Below are positions 17,016 through 24,773 of a stretch of DNA of 35,626 nucleotides, piece after piece. The notes under the pieces are model-generated. The model saw only the letters and a program-made list of their open reading frames with translations, was not told where the DNA came from and did no database searches. The stretch is from an uncultured bacterium (GTDB lineage Bacteria; Verrucomicrobiota; Kiritimatiellia; RFP12; UBA1067), in assembly GCA_902801025.1 (NCBI GenBank), contig CADCGZ010000066.1, forward strand, positions 1 to 35,626, written 5' to 3'. Both the position numbers and the translations under genes were made by a program. Position 1 is the first letter of the stretch, and each line of letters starts with the position of its first letter.

Positions 17016-18683
17016 ATGACAAGCAACGACGAGTATGTAATCCAGATCCTGGTCGAGCGGGGCTTCCTGACCCAGGACCAGGTAGATGCAGCCGCGAAGT
17101 CGATGAAGGCCGAAAACGAGACGACGCTTGACGTCCTCGTCTCGGGCGGCACCATCGGCGAGGACGAGGTTCTCGGCACTGTCGCCGACCAGTTCGGGCT
17201 CAAGTATTGCCACGTCAACGCCGACGCGATCAACCCCGAAGTGGTCAAAAAGATCCCCGCCGACATTGCGAAGAAGTATGGAGTAGTGCCGGTTGTCGCC
17301 GACGAGGACTCGATCACCGTCGCACTCTCCGACCCGATGGGCTACGATGCGATTGATTCGCTTCGCTACGTCCTCCACGGGCTCGACGTCCAGGCGGTCA
17401 TAGCGCCGCGCGCCGAGGTGAACGCGGCCATGGCGAAGATCTACGCCGAAGACGAGAACGCCGACGTCCAGACGCGCGGCGAGGACGATGGCTCGGCGGG
17501 TGACGAGGCGGGCGACGATTCCGCAGTCATCAAGCTCGCCAACCTCATCATCACGACGGCGATCAAGATGAAGGCCTCCGATATCCACATCGAGCCGATG
17601 GAGAAGGAGTTCCGCGTCCGCTACCGCATCGACGGCGCGCTCCGCAAGATGGACTCGCCGCCGAAGCGCCTTCAGGGCGCGATCATCTCTCGCATCAAGA
17701 TCATGTCGAAGATGAAGATCTCGGAAAAGCGCATCCCGCAGGACGGCCGCATCCAGATCACCGTCGGCGGCAAGGACCTCGACCTTCGTGTCTCGTCGGT
17801 GCCGACGAACCACGGCGAGTCGATCGTCATGCGAATCCTCGACAAGACGAACCTTTCGCTCGGCCTCCCGCAGCTCGGCTTCCTGACAGACGACCAGGCG
17901 ACGTTCGAGCGCCTAATCAAGCTTCCTGACGGCGTTGTGCTCGTCACCGGTCCTACGGGCTCCGGCAAGACGACTACGCTCTACGCCTGCCTTGGTCAGA
18001 TCAACACCCCAGACAAGAAGCTCATCACGGTAGAAGACCCTGTCGAATACCAGATGTCCGGCATCAACCAGGTGCAGGTCAACAAGGACGTCGGGCTCGA
18101 CTTCTCGGCGGCTCTCCGCTCGATCCTCCGTCAGGCGCCGAACATCGTCATGATCGGCGAGATTCGTGACGCCGAGACCGCCGACATCGCGATGGAAGCG
18201 GCTCTCACGGGACACCTCGTGTTCTCGACGCTGCACACGAACGACGCGCCTTCGGCCGTCACCCGTCTTCTCGATATCGGCGTCAAGCCGTTCCTCGTCG
18301 CGTCCGCGCTCCGCGCCGCGATGGCCCAGCGTCTTGTCCGCGCGATCTGCGAGAAGTGCAAGGAGTCGTACACGCCGACCGAGCGCGAGATGAAGATGCT
18401 CGGCAGCATGTCGAAGACCGTTCCCGAGCGCATGTACCACGGCGTCGGCTGCGACAAGTGCGGCCGCTCGGGCTACAAGGGCCGAAAGGGCATCTTCGAG
18501 ATCTTCAAGGTCGACGACACGATCCAGCGCCTCATCTTCGACCATGCGCCTGCAACGCTTCTTCGCCAGCGAGCCCGCGAGATGGGCATGCGGACTCTCC
18601 GCGAGGACGGCATGCTCAAGGTCGCGAGCGGAATGACGAGCTTGCAGGAAGTCCTGCGCGTCACGATGGGCGACGCGGATTGA
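17016..18683 (+). CDS. pilB: GspE/PilB-family type IV pilus or type II secretion ATPase (first copy)
   Basis: A 555-residue cytoplasmic motor ATPase that drives pilin polymerisation. Residues 1-140 form a MshEN/GspE N-terminal domain (ILVERGFLTQDQVDAA). Next come the N2 domain (ASDIHIEPMEKEFRVRYRIDG), Walker A GPTGSGKTTT (from residue 312, Lys318), an Asp box (ITVEDPVEY), Walker B (APNIVMIGEIRD), a His box (GHLVFSTLHTND) and the zinc tetracysteine pair CEKCK/CDKCGRSGYKGRKG. The start is ATG 17016 because the promoter sits directly upstream; an upstream TTG (16992) would overlap the -10 box. It is followed by pilT after a 76-bp repeat-filled gap. Confidence 0.92.
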   Translation: MTSNDEYVIQILVERGFLTQDQVDAAAKSMKAENETTLDVLVSGGTIGEDEVLGTVADQFGLKYCHVNADAINPEVVKKIPADIAKKYGVVPVVADEDSITVALSDPMGYDAIDSLRYVLHGLDVQAVIAPRAEVNAAMAKIYAEDENADVQTRGEDDGSAGDEAGDDSAVIKLANLIITTAIKMKASDIHIEPMEKEFRVRYRIDGALRKMDSPPKRLQGAIISRIKIMSKMKISEKRIPQDGRIQITVGGKDLDLRVSSVPTNHGESIVMRILDKTNLSLGLPQLGFLTDDQATFERLIKLPDGVVLVTGPTGSGKTTTLYACLGQINTPDKKLITVEDPVEYQMSGINQVQVNKDVGLDFSAALRSILRQAPNIVMIGEIRDAETADIAMEAALTGHLVFSTLHTNDAPSAVTRLLDIGVKPFLVASALRAAMAQRLVRAICEKCKESYTPTEREMKMLGSMSKTVPERMYHGVGCDKCGRSGYKGRKGIFEIFKVDDTIQRLIFDHAPATLLRQRAREMGMRTLREDGMLKVASGMTSLQEVLRVTMGDAD

Positions 18684-18688
18684 TTAGG

Positions 18689-18755
18689 GTTGAAAGGTTG
18701 AAAAGTTGAAAGGTTGAAAAGTTTAGAAGTTGAAAAGTTGAGGAGATGAAAGGAG
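18689..18755 (+). repeat. Octamer tandem repeat (GTTGAAAR) carrying the pilT SD
   Basis: Eight exact-period units of 8 bp run from 18689: units 1-4 alternate GTTGAAAG and GTTGAAAA, unit 6 repeats GTTGAAAA, and units 5, 7 and 8 diverge (GTTTAGAA, GTTGAGGA, GATGAAAG). The last unit plus GAG makes the AAAGGAG Shine-Dalgarno of pilT (18749-18755), 4 nt before ATG 18760. Confidence 0.9.
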
Positions 18756-18759
18756 TTTT

Positions 18760-19842
18760 ATGGACGTACACATGAACGAGCTTCTTCAGGCCACCATCGA
18801 CGAAGGCGGCTCCGACCTCCACATCCGCGCGTACATGCCGCCGGAGCTCCGCGTCCACGGCGAGCTCTGCCCGCTCTCCGACGAGGCGCTGACCGAGGAG
18901 GACGCCTACAACCTCGTGAGGGAGATATCGACCGACGAGCAAATGGAGGAAGTCGAGAAGAACGGCGGCGCCGACTTCGCCCTTGCGCACCCCGACGGAA
19001 CGCGTTTCCGTGTCTCGGTGTTCAAGGAAAGAAAGCGCTACGGCGCGGTTCTCCGTCAGATTCCGTCTACGCTCCTTACACTTGAGCAGATCGGCATCCC
19101 GCCTACCGTCAAGGAGCTTCTCTTCAAGCCGCGCGGCCTCATCCTCGTCACCGGCCCTACCGGCTCCGGTAAGTCGACGACGCTCGCCTCGATGCTCAAC
19201 GTCATCAACCACGAGCGCGGCGTACACATCATCACGATTGAAGACCCGATCGAATTCTACCACACGTCCGCGAAGTCGCTCATCACCCAGCGTGAAGTGG
19301 GAGACGACGTGCCGAGCTTCGCCGAGGCGATTCGCCGCGCGCTCCGTCAGGACCCCGACGTGATCCTCGTCGGCGAAATGCGCGACCTCGAGACGATTGC
19401 CGCGGCCATCACCGCCGCCGAAACCGGACACTTGGTCTTCGGAACCCTGCACACGACCGGCGCCGCAGAGACGATCGACCGTATCGTCGACGCGTTCCCG
19501 ACCAACCAGCAGGAGCAGGTGAGAACCCAGCTCGCGGCGGGTCTTCAGGCGGTCATCTCGCAGATCCTCCTCCCGAAGCTTGACGCTAACGGCGAGGTGC
19601 ACGGGCGCGTCGCGGCGTTCGAGATCATGACGTCGACCGACGCCATACGCTCCCGCATCCGCGACAACAAGACGAACATGATCAAGTCCGACCTCCAGAC
19701 GGGCGCGAAGTTCGGCATGATGACGCTTGACGCGTCGCTCACAAACCTCTACAAGGAAGGGCTCATCTCCTACGAGGAGCTTATCACGAAGTCGCAGGAT
19801 CCCGATTCCGTCGTCGCCAAGCTCAAGGAGGAGATGGCGTAG
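18760..19842 (+). CDS. pilT: PilT-type pilus retraction ATPase
   Basis: A 360-residue hexameric ATPase that depolymerises type IV pili and powers twitching. The N-terminal PAS-like domain has GGSDLHIRAYMPPELRVHG and the Walker A is GPTGSGKSTT (from residue 132, Lys138). Next come the Asp box IITIEDPIEFYH, Walker B DPDVILVGEMRDLET, the His box GHLVFGTLHTTGA, and the PilT-specific C-terminal segment with AAGLQAVISQILLPK and AFEIM. It lacks the tetracysteine zinc site of PilB, as expected for PilT. It ends 2 bp before the second pilB, so the pair is translationally close. Confidence 0.93.
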   Translation: MDVHMNELLQATIDEGGSDLHIRAYMPPELRVHGELCPLSDEALTEEDAYNLVREISTDEQMEEVEKNGGADFALAHPDGTRFRVSVFKERKRYGAVLRQIPSTLLTLEQIGIPPTVKELLFKPRGLILVTGPTGSGKSTTLASMLNVINHERGVHIITIEDPIEFYHTSAKSLITQREVGDDVPSFAEAIRRALRQDPDVILVGEMRDLETIAAAITAAETGHLVFGTLHTTGAAETIDRIVDAFPTNQQEQVRTQLAAGLQAVISQILLPKLDANGEVHGRVAAFEIMTSTDAIRSRIRDNKTNMIKSDLQTGAKFGMMTLDASLTNLYKEGLISYEELITKSQDPDSVVAKLKEEMA

Positions 19843-19844
19843 AG

Positions 19845-21536
19845 ATGAACGACCCGATTCTCCAGATTCTCGTCCAGAACGGCTATCTCGACGAGGCGTC
19901 CGCCCAGGAACTCGCAGACACCGCGAAGACCGAGGGCAAGTCGATTCGGCAGGCGGTCCTCGACCAGGAGGTGCTCTCCGAGGACGACCTTCTCGGCGTT
20001 CTCGCCGCCTACCAGGACACCGAGGCGATCGACCTTGGCGGGATGACGATAGATACCGAGGTCACCGAGGCCATCCCGGCCTCGACGGCCCGCATGTACA
20101 ACGTCTTTCCCGTGGCGGCCGACGAGTCGTCGGTGACGCTCGCGACCTTTGACCTCGTCGATCCGCGCATTGCCGACGAGATGCTCTTCACGCTCTCGAA
20201 GGAGGTGAAGTTCGTCTTCGCCCGCGAGAAGGACGTGATGGACCGCATCGCCCAGTACTACGGCGACTCGAACGAATCCGTCGCGGACATGATCAAGCAG
20301 CTCGGCGAGGGAATGTCCGACGACGAGGGCCTTGCCTCCGCGAACGTCAACGACATCGCGTCGATGGAGAACGCGGCGAATTCGTCGGCGATCATCCGCT
20401 TCGTCAACCTGATTCTCTACCAGGGCGTCGTGGACCACGCGTCCGACATCCACATCGAGCCCTTCGAGAACGACTTCAAGATCCGCTACCGCGTCGACGG
20501 CGCGCTTTACGAGATGAAGGCGCCGGACGTCAAGATGGCGCCCGCGATCATCTCGCGCGTGAAGATCCTCTCGAACCTCAACATCGCCGAGCGCCGCATC
20601 CCGCAGGACGGCCGCATTGCGCTCACCGTCGCGGGCCGTCCGGTGGACCTCCGCGTCTCGTGCCTCCCGACCGCCCACGGCGAGTCCGTCGTAATGCGAA
20701 TTCTCGACCAGACGACGACGTCGCTCGACCTCGAGAACGTCGGCTTTGCCGAGGACATCTACGAGCAGATCACGATGGACATCGAAAAGCCCAACGGCAT
20801 CTTCATCGTGACGGGGCCTACGGGCTCGGGCAAGACGACTACGCTTTATTCTGTCCTTCGCCGCATCAACACGATCGACACGAAGCTCCTTACGGCCGAG
20901 GAACCGGTCGAATACAACGTCGACGGCATCGTGCAGGTTCCGATTGACGCGCGTGTCGGCAACACGTTCGGCAAGGTGCTCCGCGCGTTCCTCCGTCAAG
21001 ACCCCGACGTGATGATGATCGGCGAAATTCGTGACCTCGAGACGGCCGAAATTGCCGTCCAGGCCGCGCTTACTGGTCACTTCGTCTTTTCGACCCTCCA
21101 CACCAACGACGCCGCGGGCGCGGTCATGCGCCTCATCGACATGAACGTCGCGCCCTACCTCCTTGCGTCCACGCTCGAAGCCGTCCTCGGCCAGCGTCTC
21201 GTGAGGACGTGCTGCCGCGAATGCCGCCAGTCCTACGAACCGGACGACGAGACCTTGGAGCGCATCGAGATGACGCGCGACCAGATAGGCGGGCGTCCGT
21301 TCTACTTCGGCCGTGGCTGCAAAGTCTGCAACGGCACCGGCTACAAGGGGCGAAAGGGCGTCTTTGAGTATCTCCGCATGTCCCCGCCCCTCCGCGAGCT
21401 CGTCAACAACAAGGCGCCGACGCTCATCATCCGCGAGAAGGCGCGCGAGCTCGGCATGCGCACGATGCGCGAGGACGGCATAAGGTCGATCCTCGACGGT
21501 TATACGACCGTTGACGAGGTCCTGAGGTACACGTAA
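19845..21536 (+). CDS. GspE/PilB-family pilus or secretion ATPase (second copy)
   Basis: A 563-residue paralogue of the ATPase at 17016-18683 with the same architecture: MshEN-type N-terminus (ILVQNGYLDEASAQELA), ASDIHIEPFENDFKIRYRVDG, Walker A GPTGSGKTTT (from residue 324), DPDVMMIGEIRDLETAE, GHFVFSTLHTND, and a tetracysteine site (CCREC, CKVCNGTGYKGRKG). ATG 19845 follows the pilT stop by 2 bp, and the end of pilT (GGAGG about 19831) can serve as SD. The two PilB-like proteins differ clearly in sequence, so they may serve different machines (pilus and type II secretion) or form a mixed motor. Which is which cannot be told from sequence alone. Confidence 0.9.
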   Translation: MNDPILQILVQNGYLDEASAQELADTAKTEGKSIRQAVLDQEVLSEDDLLGVLAAYQDTEAIDLGGMTIDTEVTEAIPASTARMYNVFPVAADESSVTLATFDLVDPRIADEMLFTLSKEVKFVFAREKDVMDRIAQYYGDSNESVADMIKQLGEGMSDDEGLASANVNDIASMENAANSSAIIRFVNLILYQGVVDHASDIHIEPFENDFKIRYRVDGALYEMKAPDVKMAPAIISRVKILSNLNIAERRIPQDGRIALTVAGRPVDLRVSCLPTAHGESVVMRILDQTTTSLDLENVGFAEDIYEQITMDIEKPNGIFIVTGPTGSGKTTTLYSVLRRINTIDTKLLTAEEPVEYNVDGIVQVPIDARVGNTFGKVLRAFLRQDPDVMMIGEIRDLETAEIAVQAALTGHFVFSTLHTNDAAGAVMRLIDMNVAPYLLASTLEAVLGQRLVRTCCRECRQSYEPDDETLERIEMTRDQIGGRPFYFGRGCKVCNGTGYKGRKGVFEYLRMSPPLRELVNNKAPTLIIREKARELGMRTMREDGIRSILDGYTTVDEVLRYT

Positions 21537-21538
21537 TA

Positions 21539-21640
21539 GGGGTCAGTGCGCAGGAGTCAGTACACAGTAGTTAGTGCTGACCCCTGACCCCTAACCCCTG
21601 ACTCCTAACTCCTGACTCCTGACCCCTGACTCCTGACCCC
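21539..21640 (+). repeat. Heptamer minisatellite (TGACYCC) with inverted left arm
   Basis: Nine exact 7-bp units (TGACCCC, TAACCCC, TGACTCC and TAACTCC variants) run from 21578 to 21640. The preceding 21539-21577 holds the same unit on the opposite strand (GGGGTCAG, GGAGTCAG), so GGGGTCAG at 21539-21546 can pair with CTGACCCC at 21577-21584. The whole 116-bp gap between the second pilB and the next small gene is this element. Confidence 0.9.
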
Positions 21641-21652
21641 TCCGTCATTGTA

Positions 21653-21880
21653 ATGAATGAATTGATCATTGTAATCCTAATCATAGCGTTGCTTGGCGCG
21701 GCGGCGGCGCTTGCTACTCCGCCTGGCCGTCTTCCGCTTGCGCTTCGCGGCGTCTACCGCATTCTCAAGAAGGATCGCGGCGAATCTGCCGCGCCGCCGG
21801 CCGCAGGACCTGCGCCGCTTTGGCGGCGCATCCTCGCATTTCTTCTTGTGCTCATCGCCGCGTTGCTGGTCTTTGCCTGA
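21653..21880 (+). CDS. Small two-segment membrane protein, unknown function
   Basis: A 75-residue protein with two hydrophobic segments: residues about 3-22 (LIIVILIIALLGAAAALA) and the C-terminal 17 residues (ILAFLLVLIAALLVFA), linked by a basic/proline-rich loop (RILKKDRGESAAPPAAGP). It is likely an inner-membrane hairpin. It lies between pilus motor genes and the DUF192 gene, with the stop 1 bp from the next ATG, so it is probably co-translated with DUF192. No family is recognised. No clear SD precedes ATG 21653. It could be a spurious frame, but position, hydrophobicity and spacing support a real gene. Confidence 0.6.
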   Translation: MNELIIVILIIALLGAAAALATPPGRLPLALRGVYRILKKDRGESAAPPAAGPAPLWRRILAFLLVLIAALLVFA

Positions 21881-21881
21881 C

Positions 21882-22193
21882 ATGGAGACTGTCGACATTC
21901 TTGGCTTCCGCGCGAAGGTTGCGCGGACGTTTCCGGAGCGCGCGCGGGGGCTCATCGGCACGAAGGCCCTCGCCCCCGGAGAAGGTCTCCTCATCGAAAA
22001 ATGCAACGCGATACACACGTTTTTCATGTCGTTCCCGATCGACGTCTACTTTCTTGACGGCGAAAATCGCTTAATAAAAGCGGTTAAAATGGTCCGTCCG
22101 TGGAGTTTTCTCGTCTGGGGCGGCTGGCGCGCGAAGAAGGTTCTCGAAGTTGCCTCCCGTCCGAACGCCAAGATTTCACCCGCTCCGTGTTGA
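21882..22193 (+). CDS. DUF192 family protein
   Basis: A 103-residue protein with the DUF192 signature: RARGLIGTKALAPGEGLLI, CNAIHTFFMSFPIDVYFLD, IKAVKMVRPW. The family is small, often exported or membrane-linked, and of unknown biochemical role. It is often found near pilus and secretion genes, as here. No signal peptide is seen on this copy. The frame starts at ATG 21882, one base after the upstream stop; longer in-frame extensions would overlap the small membrane protein. Its stop overlaps the -35 box of the next promoter. Confidence 0.85.
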   Translation: METVDILGFRAKVARTFPERARGLIGTKALAPGEGLLIEKCNAIHTFFMSFPIDVYFLDGENRLIKAVKMVRPWSFLVWGGWRAKKVLEVASRPNAKISPAPC

Positions 22194-22218
22194 CTATCCA
22201 CGCAATTTTCGGTAAAAT
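22190..22218 (+). promoter_or_regulatory. Sigma-70 promoter of the sugar permease-galK operon
   Basis: TTGACT (22190-22195), a 17-bp spacer, and TAAAAT (22213-22218). The leader of about 27 nt contains AGGAG (22239-22243), 8 nt before ATG 22252. The -35 overlaps the DUF192 stop codon. Confidence 0.8.
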
Positions 22219-22251
22219 TACACCTAATAAACCTCAATAGGAGTATACTAA

Positions 22252-23586
22252 ATGAGCGAGCAGCAGCAAAAGGGCACCAACTGGGTGGCCGTTATAACAA
22301 TGATGTTCATCTACGGCATGATTTCGTTCGTCACGAACCTTGCCGCGCCAATGGGCAACGTCTGGAAGTACCAGCCCGGCATCGACGGCTCCAACATGCT
22401 CGGTATGATGGGCAACATGATGAACTTCCTCGCCTATGTATTCATGGGTATTCCGGCGGGCAGGATGCTCACGAACTGCGGATACAAGAAGACCGCGATG
22501 ATTGGTATTGCGACGGGCTTTGTCGGTGTTCTAATACAGTTCCTTTCCGGCAAAGTTCCGGTAGCGGCCGACGGTAACGCTGTCTTCCCGTTCATCATCT
22601 ATCTTGCCGGCGCTTTCGTGTGCGGCTTCTCGGTTTGCATGCTGAACATGGTCGTCAACCCGATGCTCAACCTCCTGGGCGGCGGCGGAAACCGCGGCAA
22701 CCAGCTGAACATGATCGGTACGACGTTCAACTCCTTGGCTGGCACTGCGACTCCAGTGTTGGTTCTCTCCCTCATCGGCGAGGTTTCCAATACGACCAAA
22801 GTCGCCGATGTCAACCTCGTGATGTACATCGCGCTCACCGTCTTCGCGGTAGCGTTTGCGATTCTTGCCTTCATCCCGATCGCCAATCCCGAACAGGGCA
22901 CGACGAGCGAAAAGATTCCCGTGCTGTCTCCGCTCAAGTTCCGCCACTGCCTGCTAGGCGTCATCGCGATCTTCATGTATGTCGGCGTTGAGGTCGGCAT
23001 CCCTGGCACGATGGGACTTTGGCTTCCCGCCGCCAATGGCCCCTTGGTGAAGGCCGGCATCGCGAATGCAGCGACCGTAACGACTGGTTGCGTGGCCGTT
23101 TATTGGCTTCTGATGCTAGTCGGACGCACGATCGGCGCGTTCATCGGCGGCAAGGTGTCCTCCCGCATTCTGATGGTTGTCACGACGGTCACCGCCATAT
23201 CCCTTCTCGTTGTCGGCGTTCTTCTCCCTGAAACGGTCACGGTCTCGATGCCGGTCATAGACGTTGCGCACCTTAAGTGCTGGATGGCGACGGTTCCCAT
23301 GACGGCGCTTCTCTTCGCGCTCTGCGGCCTTTGCACGTCGATCATGTGGCCGTCCACCTTCAACCTCGCGACTGAGAAGCTCGGCAAGTACACGGCCGCG
23401 GCCTCGGGGCTCTTCATGGTCATGGTCGTCGGCGGTGGTGTTCTCCCGCTTGTCCAGAACTTTATCGCCGACAAGGCAGGCTTTATGATCGCTTACATCG
23501 TGCCGATTTTTGGCCTCGCCTACATGTTCGTCTACTCGGCGTTCCTCTCGAAGCCGCCGAAGAACATTGACGAGCTGGTGAAGTAA
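22252..23586 (+). CDS. MFS sugar permease, FHS (fucose/galactose/glucose:H+ symporter) type
   Basis: A 444-residue inner-membrane transporter with about 12 hydrophobic segments. The first is around WVAVITMMFIYGMISFVTN; the last is near IVPIFGLAYMFVYSAFLS, before a cytoplasmic tail PPKNIDELVK. FMGIPAGRMLTNCGYKK resembles the MFS loop 2-3 motif, and VVNPMLNLLGGGGNRGNQLN resembles the conserved segment of the FHS family (FucP/GluP). It lies 47 bp upstream of galactokinase in the same operon, so galactose, glucose or a related hexose is the probable substrate. The assignment to FHS is by pattern and gene context only. Confidence 0.8.
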   Translation: MSEQQQKGTNWVAVITMMFIYGMISFVTNLAAPMGNVWKYQPGIDGSNMLGMMGNMMNFLAYVFMGIPAGRMLTNCGYKKTAMIGIATGFVGVLIQFLSGKVPVAADGNAVFPFIIYLAGAFVCGFSVCMLNMVVNPMLNLLGGGGNRGNQLNMIGTTFNSLAGTATPVLVLSLIGEVSNTTKVADVNLVMYIALTVFAVAFAILAFIPIANPEQGTTSEKIPVLSPLKFRHCLLGVIAIFMYVGVEVGIPGTMGLWLPAANGPLVKAGIANAATVTTGCVAVYWLLMLVGRTIGAFIGGKVSSRILMVVTTVTAISLLVVGVLLPETVTVSMPVIDVAHLKCWMATVPMTALLFALCGLCTSIMWPSTFNLATEKLGKYTAAASGLFMVMVVGGGVLPLVQNFIADKAGFMIAYIVPIFGLAYMFVYSAFLSKPPKNIDELVK

Positions 23587-23633
23587 GTAGCCGGCGGTCA
23601 GTAGTCAGGTGTCAGTAAAAAGGAGAAACTAAA

Positions 23634-24762
23634 ATGCAGAACAAGGAAGTCTACGACGAGCTGGTGGCGAAGTTCGAGAAGATGTATGGCGAGAAGCCGC
23701 AGGTCGTCGCGTACGCCCCTGGGCGTATCGTCCGCGGCCATCGACAAGGGGACGTTCTTCGCCGTTTCGCCGACTGCCGACGAGAGCTGCGAGCTCACCG
23801 CCGGCGACTTCATGGAGACGGCGAAGTTCACCATCGGCACCGTCGCTCCTGCGAAGGAAATGACGTGGCAGAACTACGTCACCGGCACCTTCAACTGGCT
23901 CTTCGACGGCAAACCCGCCGCTGCTAAGCACGGCTGGAAGGCGATGTTCCTCGGCAACATCCCGCTCGGCGCGGGGCTTTCCTCGTCCGCCGCGCTTGAG
24001 ATGTGCACCGTGCTTGCGCTCTCCAAGATCTACGGCATCGAAAAGGACCGGACGACTCTCGCCAAGATCGGCCAGAAGGCCGAGCACACGTTCGCGGGCT
24101 GCCCCTGCGGGCTCCTCGACCAGGCGTCCTCGATGTACGGCAAGGCCGGCGCGCTCGTCAAGAGCGACTTCCGCACTAACGAGTTCGAGTCCGTCCCGAT
24201 GGGCGACGGCGTCGCGTTCATGATGGTCAAGTCAAACGCCAAGCACGCTCTTGTCGACGGTGCGTATGCGTCGCGCCGTCAGGCGTGCGAGGACGCGGCC
24301 AAGTACTTCGCGGGCGTCCTTCGCAAGAAGGTTACGCACCTTAGGGACGTCACGATGGCCGAGTGGGTTCTCTACCGCGGCGGTCTCGCCGAGACGACGG
24401 CGAAGAGGGCGGTCCACCCGATTGGCGAGGACGAGCGCGTCATCCAGGGCGCGGAGCTTCTCGCGAAGGGCGACCTCAAGGGCTTTGGCGCCCTCATGTA
24501 CGATTCGCACGAGTCGAGCCGCAACTGGTTCGAGAACTCCTGCGAGGAGCTTGACGCCATTGTCGACGCGGCGAAGGCGATTCCCGAGGTCTACGGCGCG
24601 CGCCTCTCGGGCGGCGGTTTCGGTGGCAGCTGCTGCCTTCTCGTCGATCCGTCGGCGGCCGACAAGATCGCGGCCCAGATTTCCAAGGAGTATAAGGCAA
24701 AGTTCGGCGACGAGCCGACCTGCAGCGTGATCAAGCCCTCCGAGGGCGCACATCTCGTCTGA
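23634..24762 (+). pseudogene. galK: Galactokinase disrupted by a small frameshifting deletion
   Basis: A GHMP kinase that would phosphorylate galactose at C1 in the Leloir pathway. ATG 23634 has AAGGAG at 23620-23625. The first frame gives a normal N-terminus ending YAPGRI (about 23729). It then goes out of phase, and the rest continues in another frame as VSSAAIDKGTFFAVS. Later motifs are intact: the ATP-binding PLGAGLSSSAALEM and the C-terminal LSGGGFGGSCC. Compared with the family, the segment carrying GEHTDYN, which binds galactose, is missing. The phase change and family spacing imply a loss of about 47 bp. As written no single frame encodes the enzyme; the larger one spans 23686-24762. 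The lesion could be real or an assembly error. Confidence 0.85.
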
Positions 24763-24773
24763 AAGGAACAACC

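Noticed and set aside
21578..21640. CRISPR-like array in the heptamer repeat
   Set aside because: The units are 7 bp in direct tandem with no spacers, and no cas gene is nearby.
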